Positions 1 to 5,117 of a stretch of DNA of 6,566 nt are shown here, piece by piece; the stretch's first letter is position 1, and each line of letters opens with the position of its first letter. The stretch comes from Roseiarcus sp050013275 (GTDB lineage Bacteria; Pseudomonadota; Alphaproteobacteria; Rhizobiales; Beijerinckiaceae), in the NCBI GenBank assembly GCA_050013275.1, contig JBEKFO010000240.1, positions 1 to 6,566 of the forward strand, read 5' to 3'. Position numbers and translations under genes: made by a program. The notes under the pieces were generated by a model. It was not told the origin of the DNA and did no database searches. It worked only from the letters and a program-made list of their open reading frames with translations.

Positions 1-1
1 C

Positions 2-118
2 AACTGGACGCCGGTCTGGTACCGGCCGGGCGGCGCCTCGATCCCGTCTCTCGCCCACGAACTGTTGGCGCCATTGCGCGCGCTGGCGGCGGGCAAATCC
101 GCGAGCGCGCCGAAATGA
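2..118 (+). CDS. C-terminal end of an unrecognised protein (5' truncated by window)
   Basis: An open frame enters from the left edge and ends at a TGA at 116-118, giving 38 residues that start NWTPVWYRPGGASIPSLAHE and end in a Lys/Ser/Ala-rich tail. The aromatic start, the Pro/Gly stretch and the Leu/Ala helix look like the end of a real folded protein. The stop overlaps the ATG of the cobalamin-binding subunit as ATGA, so the gene is very probably the upstream member of the mutase operon and translationally coupled to it. I do not recognise the family from this fragment. A CoA ligase, CoA transferase or dehydrogenase acting on the mutase substrate would fit the context, but that is a guess from neighbours only. 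Confidence 0.6.
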   Translation, partial: NWTPVWYRPGGASIPSLAHELLAPLRALAAGKSASAPK

Positions 119-564
119 CGCCGCCGCGGCTCGAACCGCCCGCGCGCGTGCTGGTGACCAAGATCGGCCTCGACGGGCACGATCGGGGCAGCCGCATCGT
201 CGCCGCGTTCCTGCGCGACGCCGGCATGGACGTCATCTACACGCCGCCTTGGCAATCGATCGAAGCGGTCGTGAAGCTGGCGACCGAGGAGGACGTCGAC
301 GCGATCGGCGTCAGTTCGCTGGCCACCGACCACCTGATCGTGCCCAATCTCCTCGAAGCGTTGCGGGCGGCCGACCTCGACCATGTCGGCGTGGTCGTCG
401 GCGGAATCGTGCCCGACGACGAGCGCCCGGCGCTCATGCGAGCCGGGGTCAGCGCGATCTTCGGGCCCGGCGCCTCGCGCGACGAGATCGTCGGCCACGT
501 CGCCGCGCTCGCCGCCAAATCGCGCCGGACGCGCGACGCCGTGTTTTGGGAGGACGCCCGATGA
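115..564 (+). CDS. Acyl-CoA mutase small subunit, cobalamin (B12)-binding protein
   Basis: This 149-residue cytosolic protein is a stand-alone B12-binding domain of the type found as the small subunit of two-component acyl-CoA mutases or as the C-terminal domain of methylmalonyl-CoA mutase. The base-off/His-on motif DxHxxG is at residues 20-25 (DGHDRG), so His22 should be the lower cobalt ligand. SSL at 67-69 and VGG-IVP at 95-100 are the other nucleotide-tail pocket motifs, and TKIGLDGHDRG at 15-25 is the classic family signature. Length is normal for a separate B12 subunit. The ATG overlaps the preceding stop (ATGA) and the stop overlaps the next gene's ATG (ATGA), so it sits inside a coupled operon and presumably forms a complex with the large subunit encoded next. 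The Shine-Dalgarno is weak, which suits coupling. The family is certain; the mutase type cannot be read from this subunit. Confidence 0.93.
   Translation: MTPPRLEPPARVLVTKIGLDGHDRGSRIVAAFLRDAGMDVIYTPPWQSIEAVVKLATEEDVDAIGVSSLATDHLIVPNLLEALRAADLDHVGVVVGGIVPDDERPALMRAGVSAIFGPGASRDEIVGHVAALAAKSRRTRDAVFWEDAR
548..554 (+). promoter_or_regulatory. Shine-Dalgarno for the mutase large subunit
   Basis: GGGAGGA lies 6 nt before the ATG at 561, inside the last codons of the small subunit. It fixes the start of the large subunit and suggests it can be initiated efficiently in its own right as well as by coupling. Confidence 0.7.
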
Positions 565-2243
565 CGAAAGAAGCGGTTCAACTGTCGCTTCCCGGTTTCG
601 ATCAGGCCTACGGCCAATGGCGCGCCGATTACATCGCGCAAATCGGCGCCGATCGGGTGGTGAAGAACCGCTCCGGCATCGAGGTCAAGCCGCTCTATAC
701 GCCGCGCGATTGGAGCGGCGCGGCCTACGACGCCGGTCTGGCGTTTCCCGGGCAATATCCGTTCACGCGCGGCGTCTATCCCACCATGCATCGCGGCCGC
801 ACCTGGACTCAGCGGCAACTGATCGGCCTGGGCGCGCCGGAGGACTACAACGCGCGCGTCCATCAAATCCTCGCCGCCGGCGCCAATGCGATCAGCTTCC
901 TGCCCTGCAACTCCGGCTTTCGCGGCGTCGACTGCGACGAGGTCGATCCGGTGCTGCTGGGCACCTGCGGCACCGTCGCCAACACCACCGACGACATGGA
1001 CGCGGCGCTGAAGGGCGTGCCGCTCGGCAAGATCTCCACGGCGATGAACGACCCTTCGCCGTTCACGCTGCTCGCCTTCACGCTGGGCGTCGCCAAACGC
1101 CGCGGCGTTCCCTGGTCGTCAATCTCGGGGACGTCGAACCAGAGCGACTATCTCTCGCACTTCATCGCCAACCACATGTTCTACCGGCTGTCCCTGCCGG
1201 GCTCGCGGCGCGTGCTGCTCGACCATGTCGCGTTCTGCCTCGAGCGCGCGCCGAACTGGAACCCGGTCTCGGTCGTCGGGCAACACATGCAGCAGGCGGG
1301 AGCGACGCCCGCCGAGACCGTCGGCTTCACCCTCTCCACCGCGCTCCAATATGCCGAAGACTGCGTGGCGCGCGGCATGGACATCGACGCCGTGCTGCGG
1401 CGCTTCACGTTCTTTTTCGACATCTCGATCAGCTTCTTCGAAGAGATCGCCAAATTCCGCGCGGCCCGGCGCATCTGGGCGCGTCTGGCCCGCGAGCGGC
1501 TTGGCGCCAGGAATCCGGCGTCGTGGCGCTTCAAGTTCCACGGGCAGACCTCCGGCGTCGATCTGACCCGCCAGCAGCCGCTCAACAACATCGCCAGAGT
1601 GGCGGTGCAGGCGATGGCCGGCATCATGAGCGGTCTGCAATCCATGCACACCGACGCTTACGACGAAGCGGTGGCGACGCCGACCGAGGAAACCGCCCGC
1701 ATCGCCGTCGCGACGCAGAACATCCTGCGCGAAGAGGCGCATCTGTGCGACGTGATCGACCCGCTCGCGGGCTCCTACTACGTCGAGCGGCTCACCGACG
1801 AGATGGAGGCGGAGATCCTCGCCGTCATCGCCAAGATCGACGCCGCGGGCGGAATGTTCAGAGCCGCCGAGGCGGGGCTGGTGCAGGCCATGATCGGCCA
1901 TTCGGCGCTCGGCTTTCAGGAAAAGATCGAAAGCGGCGAAGAGAAGATCGTCGGCCTCAACTGCTACCAGCTCGAAGGCGAGGAGAAGCCGGCCAAGCCG
2001 ACCGAGCGCCCCGACCTCGCGCGCATGAAGGCGCACGTCGAGCGCTTCAAGCAGTACAAAGCGGGGCGAAGCCAGGACGAAGTTCGCCGCGCGCTCGACG
2101 CCTTGGCGCGCGCCGCCGACAGCGCGGAGGAAAATGTCTACGAACGCGTGGTCGAAGCCGCCGAGCGCGGCGTCACGCACGGCGAGATCGTAGGCTGCCT
2201 TCGCAAAGAGCTGGGCTTTGGACATCCCCTTGTCATCGCCTGA
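561..2243 (+). CDS. Adenosylcobalamin-dependent acyl-CoA mutase, large (catalytic) subunit of unusual specificity
   Basis: This 560-residue protein is the TIM-barrel, CoA-substrate-binding subunit of a B12-dependent carbon-skeleton mutase. Family hallmarks are YPFTRGVYPTM (66-76), RTWTQRQ (80-86), GQHMQQAGAT (239-248, His241 matching His244 of methylmalonyl-CoA mutase), FHGQTSG (His327 matching His328), QSMHT-x-x-YDEA and VIDPLAGSYYVE. There is no B12 domain at its end, which matches the separate small subunit just upstream. By eye alignment with remembered propionibacterial MCM, IcmA and HcmA sequences, the specificity positions differ. MCM Tyr89 (Phe in IcmA, Ile in HcmA) is Leu87. MCM Arg207 (Gln in IcmA and HcmA) is Asn203. 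HcmA's catalytic Asp117 corresponds to Leu114. The loop that reads AFDLPTH in MCM is LPCNSGF (114-120), and Tyr243 is Gln240. Loss of the carboxylate-binding Arg argues against methylmalonyl-CoA. Family is sure; substrate unknown. It overlaps the next gene by 26 nt. Confidence 0.93.
   Translation: MTKEAVQLSLPGFDQAYGQWRADYIAQIGADRVVKNRSGIEVKPLYTPRDWSGAAYDAGLAFPGQYPFTRGVYPTMHRGRTWTQRQLIGLGAPEDYNARVHQILAAGANAISFLPCNSGFRGVDCDEVDPVLLGTCGTVANTTDDMDAALKGVPLGKISTAMNDPSPFTLLAFTLGVAKRRGVPWSSISGTSNQSDYLSHFIANHMFYRLSLPGSRRVLLDHVAFCLERAPNWNPVSVVGQHMQQAGATPAETVGFTLSTALQYAEDCVARGMDIDAVLRRFTFFFDISISFFEEIAKFRAARRIWARLARERLGARNPASWRFKFHGQTSGVDLTRQQPLNNIARVAVQAMAGIMSGLQSMHTDAYDEAVATPTEETARIAVATQNILREEAHLCDVIDPLAGSYYVERLTDEMEAEILAVIAKIDAAGGMFRAAEAGLVQAMIGHSALGFQEKIESGEEKIVGLNCYQLEGEEKPAKPTERPDLARMKAHVERFKQYKAGRSQDEVRRALDALARAADSAEENVYERVVEAAERGVTHGEIVGCLRKELGFGHPLVIA
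2205..2210 (+). promoter_or_regulatory. Probable Shine-Dalgarno for the TTG start of the MeaB-like GTPase
   Basis: AAAGAG lies 7 nt before the TTG at 2218, within the mutase coding sequence. It is modest but is the best-placed site and supports 2218 over the in-frame TTG at 2230 and the ATG at 2293. Confidence 0.4.
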
Positions 2244-3216
2244 GGCCCGCCCCGCCCTGAGCGCGCTAATAGACCGGCTCGAGCGTTCCGACATGCGCGC
2301 GCTGGCGCGCTGCATCACGCTGACCGAGCAGGGCGGCCCGGTCTCGGATCTGCTGCATCGATCCGTCTATCCGCTGACCGGCCACGCCACGATCGTCGGC
2401 TTCAGCGGGCCGCCGGGCGCCGGCAAATCGACCCTGATCGACGCCTTCATCGGCGTTCTGCGCGCTCGCGGGGCGACGGTCGCGGTCGCGGCTGTCGATC
2501 CCTCGAGCCCGATCTCCGGCGGCTCGGTTCTCGGCGACCGTGTGCGGATGCAGCGACACGCCAACGATCCCGGCGTGTTCATCCGCTCGATCGCCTCGCG
2601 CGGCCATCTGGGCGGACTGTCCGAGAGCATCCACCGCATCGTCGATCTGATGGACGCCGCGGGCCGCGACTTCGTCATCGTCGAGACCGTCGGGGCGGGA
2701 CAATCCGAGGTCGAAATCGTCGAGGTCGCCGACGTCTGCGTCATCGTCAACGCGCCCAACCTCGGCGACGACGTCCAGGCGATCAAAGCGGGGATTCTCG
2801 AGATCGCCGACGTCCTCGTCGTCAACAAGGCCGACTTGCCGCTTGCCGGCCGCACGACCGATCAGCTCAAGACGATGCTGAAGCTCCGTCGTGACAAGCA
2901 GGACGTCCCGGTCGTCGAAACCGTCGCCACGAACGGCGCCGGCGTCGCCGACCTCGCCGCGGCGATCGAGGCCCTCGGCGGCAAGACGGCTTCGAAAAAG
3001 CGAGCGAGCCGCACCAAGCGGATCCAAAGACTGGTCGCTCAACTCGCCGGCCGCAGGGTTCGCGACCGCGTCCTCGGGCTGACGAGCGCGCAAGCGAGCG
3101 CCGCGTTCGCCGCCGCTGGAGAGGGACGGATCAGCATCGCGGAAGCGGCGGACCAGGTTCTCGACGCCGTTTTGCGCCCGCGCGCTTCAGGCGACGACGC
3201 CGATCCGGCCGAATGA
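2218..3216 (+). CDS. meaB: MeaB/ArgK-family G3E GTPase, mutase-protecting chaperone
   Basis: This 332-residue P-loop GTPase belongs to the MeaB/ArgK (YgfD) group, which gates adenosylcobalamin loading onto acyl-CoA mutases and protects or reactivates them. Visible motifs are Walker A GPPGAGKS (64-71), the switch segment VDPSSPISGGSVLGDRVRM (93-111), ETVGAGQSE (156-164, Walker B/G3 region), a GDDVQAIKAG segment (183-192) and the guanine-specificity NKAD (203-206). A basic, helical C-terminal part (about 255-320) corresponds to the dimerisation region of MeaB. Length is normal for the family. The frame opens with TTG at 2218, overlapping the mutase by 26 nt. TTG at 2230 is an alternative, whereas ATG at 2293 would remove the N-terminal helix usual in the family. 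Gene position makes the adjacent mutase its client. MeaB orthology versus the MeaH type paired with 2-hydroxyisobutyryl-CoA mutase cannot be settled here. Confidence 0.92.
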   Translation: MDIPLSSPEARPALSALIDRLERSDMRALARCITLTEQGGPVSDLLHRSVYPLTGHATIVGFSGPPGAGKSTLIDAFIGVLRARGATVAVAAVDPSSPISGGSVLGDRVRMQRHANDPGVFIRSIASRGHLGGLSESIHRIVDLMDAAGRDFVIVETVGAGQSEVEIVEVADVCVIVNAPNLGDDVQAIKAGILEIADVLVVNKADLPLAGRTTDQLKTMLKLRRDKQDVPVVETVATNGAGVADLAAAIEALGGKTASKKRASRTKRIQRLVAQLAGRRVRDRVLGLTSAQASAAFAAAGEGRISIAEAADQVLDAVLRPRASGDDADPAE

Positions 3217-3224
3217 CTTCAGGG

Positions 3225-3273
3225 GCGCGACGCGGCGATTTCGCGCGTTCCCCCTCGCGTCGGCGCGGTTTTT
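3225..3273 (+). terminator. Possible Rho-independent terminator of the mutase operon
   Basis: GCGCGACGCG (3225-3234) can pair with CGCGTC plus GCGC (3256-3261 and 3263-3266), with G3262 bulged: a 10-bp all-but-one-bulge stem with a 21-nt loop. GG and five T (3269-3273) follow. It starts 9 nt after the GTPase stop. The long loop and the bulge weaken it, and in such G+C-rich DNA short inverted repeats arise easily. Confidence 0.35.
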
Positions 3274-3276
3274 GGG

Positions 3277-3282
3277 TATAGT
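3277..3282 (+). promoter_or_regulatory. Possible -10 box upstream of lptM-lysA
   Basis: TATAGT stands out in otherwise A+T-poor DNA 25 nt before the GTG start of the lipoprotein gene, right after a T-run. No good -35 match is seen at the expected distance (around 3254-3259 reads CTCGCG). It would give a leader of about 20 nt that contains the Shine-Dalgarno at 3297-3300. Confidence 0.35.
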
Positions 3283-3296
3283 GCGGCGCCATTGCC

Positions 3297-3300
3297 GGAG
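3297..3300 (+). promoter_or_regulatory. Shine-Dalgarno deciding the GTG start of lptM
   Basis: GGAG with a 7-nt spacer to GTG at 3308. The longer in-frame opening from TTG at 3272 has no comparable site, would overlap the putative -10 box, and would place non-signal residues before the signal peptide. Confidence 0.5.
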
Positions 3301-3307
3301 CCGTCTC

Positions 3308-3574
3308 GTGATACCAGCCCCCACGCGAAACAACGCCGCGCGCGTCGCCGCGCTTCTCTTGATCGTCGGCCTGGCGCTCGGCGCGTCGGGCTGCGGGCGC
3401 CGGGGCCCCCTCGAGGCGCCTCCCAATGCGAGCGCGGTCGCCACCCCCGCCCCGACCCCCAGCCCCAGCCCGACCGCAGCCTCGTCGGACGATCCCACGG
3501 CGTCGATGACCCACCACAAAGAGGCGCCGATCACGCCGCCCAAGACGCCGTTCGTGCTCGATCCGCTTCTGTAA
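3308..3574 (+). CDS. lptM: LptM (YifL)-like small outer-membrane lipoprotein
   Basis: From GTG 3308 this encodes 88 residues. There is a lipoprotein signal peptide: basic N-region with Arg7 and Arg12, hydrophobic core about 13-25 and lipobox A-S-G-Cys29. Directly after the cysteine comes GRRGPLEAPP (30-39), the short conserved motif of the LptM/YifL family. The rest is a low-complexity Pro/Ala/Ser/Thr tail (about 40-65) and a short C-terminal end. In E. coli LptM binds the LptD/E translocon and helps LptD fold; whether the alphaproteobacterial version does the same is inferred. The gene lies 29 nt before lysA, the usual arrangement in this bacterial group, so the two are probably co-transcribed. 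An upstream TTG (3272) would lengthen it by 12 residues but is less likely. Confidence 0.82.
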   Translation: MIPAPTRNNAARVAALLLIVGLALGASGCGRRGPLEAPPNASAVATPAPTPSPSPTAASSDDPTASMTHHKEAPITPPKTPFVLDPLL

Positions 3575-3603
3575 GGCCCGGAATTATAAGGTCTCGCGCC
3601 GCT

Positions 3604-4878
3604 ATGCACCATTTCGCCTATCGCGGCGGCGCCCTCCATGCCGAGGACGTCGATCTTAAGCGAATCGCCCGCGAAGTCGGGACGCCGTTCTATTGCTATT
3701 CCAGCGCCACCATCGAGCGGCACTTCCGCGTCTTCGCCGCGGCCTTCGCCGACGGCCCGTCTCTGGTCTGCTACGCGATGAAGGCCAACTCCAACCAGGC
3801 GGTGCTCGCGACGCTGGCGCGCCTCGGCGCCGGAATGGACGTCGTCTCCGAAGGCGAACTGCGCCGCGCCCGCGCCGCCGGCGTGCCTGCGGACAAGATC
3901 ATTTTTTCCGGCGTCGGCAAGACCCGCGCCGAAATGTCGCTGGGGCTCGACGAAGACATTCTCTGCTTCAACGTCGAGTCCGAACCCGAGCTGGAGACGC
4001 TCGCCGAGGTCGCCGCGGCGCGCGGACGGATCGCGCGCATCGCCCTTCGCGTCAATCCGGACGTCGACGCGCGCACCCACGCCAAGATCTCCACCGGAAG
4101 ATCGGAAAACAAGTTCGGCATTCCGATCTCTCGCGCCCGCGCCGTCTACGCCCGCGCCCGAGCGCTGCCCAGCCTCGCGGTGACCGGCGTCGACATGCAT
4201 ATCGGTTCGCAGATCACCGACATGCAGCCGTTCGACGACGCCTTCGCGCTGCTCGCGGATTTCGTCCGCGAATTGCGCAGCGACGGCCACGCCATCGACC
4301 ACATCGATCTCGGCGGCGGCCTCGGCATCCCCTATCGCTACGACAACGATCCGCCGCCCCATCCCGAGCGTTACGCGCAAATCGTCGCGCGGCGCACCCG
4401 CGAACTCGGCTGCAAGATCGTTTTCGAGCCCGGGCGCCTGATCGTCGGCAACGCCGGCGTGCTGGTGACCTCGGTGATCTACGTCAAACACGGCGACGGC
4501 AAGAATTTCGTCATCGTCGACGCGGCGATGAACGATCTCATCCGGCCGACGCTCTACAACGCGCATCACGAATGCCTGCCGCTCGCCGAGCCGGCGCCCG
4601 ACGCGCCGCGGCTGCGCGCCGACATCGTCGGCCCGGTGTGCGAAAGCGGCGATTTCCTCGCCCTCGATCGCGACATGGCCGAGGTGAAGGCGGGAGATTT
4701 GCTCGCCGTGATGTCGGCCGGCGCCTATGGCGCCGTTCAGGCCGGAACCTATAATACGCGCCTGCTTGTCCCCGAGACGATGGTCAAGGGCGGAGAATAC
4801 GCGCTGGTGCGGCCCCGGCCGAGCTACGCCGAGTTGATCGGCCTGGACAAAATTCCGCCTTGGTTGAGGTCAGAGTGA
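3604..4878 (+). CDS. lysA: Diaminopimelate decarboxylase
   Basis: This 424-residue cytosolic PLP enzyme decarboxylates meso-2,6-diaminopimelate to L-lysine, the last step of the DAP pathway. It is a fold-III decarboxylase: an alanine-racemase-like TIM barrel followed by a beta domain. YAMKAN (57-62) contains the PLP-binding Lys60. DVVSEGEL, the HIGSQI segment beginning at His199, the glycine-rich phosphate loop GGGLG (237-241), EPGR (275-278) and CESGD (346-350, with the catalytic Cys346 that acts from the partner subunit) are all intact. SAGAYG near the C-terminus is also typical. Length is normal for the family. Start ATG 3604 has only AAGG at 3588-3591, 12 nt upstream, a loose Shine-Dalgarno. 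It follows lptM by 29 nt, probably in one transcript. Nothing suggests inactivation. Confidence 0.97.
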   Translation: MHHFAYRGGALHAEDVDLKRIAREVGTPFYCYSSATIERHFRVFAAAFADGPSLVCYAMKANSNQAVLATLARLGAGMDVVSEGELRRARAAGVPADKIIFSGVGKTRAEMSLGLDEDILCFNVESEPELETLAEVAAARGRIARIALRVNPDVDARTHAKISTGRSENKFGIPISRARAVYARARALPSLAVTGVDMHIGSQITDMQPFDDAFALLADFVRELRSDGHAIDHIDLGGGLGIPYRYDNDPPPHPERYAQIVARRTRELGCKIVFEPGRLIVGNAGVLVTSVIYVKHGDGKNFVIVDAAMNDLIRPTLYNAHHECLPLAEPAPDAPRLRADIVGPVCESGDFLALDRDMAEVKAGDLLAVMSAGAYGAVQAGTYNTRLLVPETMVKGGEYALVRPRPSYAELIGLDKIPPWLRSE

Positions 4879-4907
4879 CGCCGACGATCGGCGATATCGA
4901 CCGCCGA

Positions 4908-4936
4908 CATGGCCGGGCTCGTCCCGGCCATCCACG
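4908..4936 (+). repeat. Palindromic intergenic repeat, left copy
   Basis: A 29-bp unit containing ATGGCCGGG, 5-nt CTCGT, CCCGGCCAT, itself a 9-bp stem hairpin, followed by CCACG. It is the reverse complement of 5012-5040 with one mismatch (28 of 29). Units of this kind are abundant between genes in Hyphomicrobiales and give rise to spurious 'MAGLVPAIHA' peptides when translated. Confidence 0.85.
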
Positions 4937-5011
4937 CGGCGAAATCGCCCGCCAGCGGCCCGGAAAGGCCAGAGCTGCGGGGCTTTCTTGAGCTTCGCGG
5001 CGGCTTGCCGG

Positions 5012-5040
5012 CGTGGATGGCCGGGACAAGCCCGGCCATG
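5012..5040 (-). repeat. Palindromic intergenic repeat, right (inverted) copy
   Basis: The inverted partner of 4908-4936: CGTGG, then ATGGCCGGG, ACAAG, CCCGGCCAT. With the left copy it makes a 133-bp composite with 75 bp between the arms. It could fold either as two separate hairpins or as one long stem. The T-run at 5052-5056 lies 13 nt beyond the hairpin, too far for a good intrinsic terminator. Confidence 0.85.
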
Positions 5041-5051
5041 ACGCGGTATTG

Positions 5052-5110
5052 TTTTTGCCGGCCAGTATGAGGCTTCGCCTCTGGCGCGTGTGAGCGCCGC
5101 CGGCAAGGAG
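5052..5110 (+). promoter_or_regulatory. Potential three-way-junction 5' leader masking the Shine-Dalgarno of the TIGR02302 gene
   Basis: TTGCCGGC (5055-5062) pairs perfectly over 8 bp with GCCGGCAA (5099-5106). Inside are two hairpins, GAGGC-TTC-GCCTC (5069-5081) and GGCGC-GTGTGA-GCGCC (5083-5098), which abut the outer stem on the 3' side. The outer stem can be prolonged by U5052-U5054 pairing with G5107, G5108 and A5109, so the run of U faces most of the Shine-Dalgarno AAGGAG (5105-5110), which lies 7 nt before the TTG start. This resembles the logic of fourU-type RNA thermometers, but the G+C-rich lower stem is unusually stable. Formation in the transcript is untested and depends on transcription starting upstream of 5052. 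Confidence 0.4.
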
Positions 5111-5117
5111 AGGCGTT

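Noticed and set aside
561..2243. Annotation as an ordinary methylmalonyl-CoA mutase
   Set aside because: The substrate carboxylate-binding Arg and the Tyr89 equivalent are replaced (Asn203, Leu87), and the active-site loop is different, so the generic name would mislead.
561..2243. Annotation as 2-hydroxyisobutyryl-CoA mutase (HcmA)
   Set aside because: The diagnostic Asp117 of HcmA corresponds to Leu114 and Ile90 to Leu87; only the two-subunit layout with a linked GTPase is shared.
1119..2318. 399-codon minus-strand open frame opposite the mutase and GTPase genes
   Set aside because: Long antisense frames are expected opposite G+C-rich genes; it is Arg/Asp/Val-rich without motifs, and the + strand frame is a certain mutase.
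3585..3590. TATAAG before lysA as a -10 box
   Set aside because: No -35-like hexamer at a suitable distance, and lptM ends only 29 nt upstream of lysA, so co-transcription is the simpler reading.
3187..4569. 460-codon minus-strand open frame opposite lptM and lysA
   Set aside because: It mirrors the codon bias of lysA, has low-complexity Gly/Val/Asp composition and crosses the lptM-lysA gap without any recognisable domain.
4879..4893. Perfect 6-bp inverted repeat CGCCGA-CGA-TCGGCG just after the lysA stop, considered as a terminator
   Set aside because: Stem is short, the loop is 3 nt and no T-run follows (ATATCGACC comes next), so an intrinsic terminator is not supported.
4824..5039. 71-codon minus-strand open frame beginning MAGLVPAIHAGK
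   Set aside because: It is the well-known artefact of translating the palindromic intergenic repeat; it spans the repeat pair, runs into the lysA 3' end and has no Shine-Dalgarno or domain.
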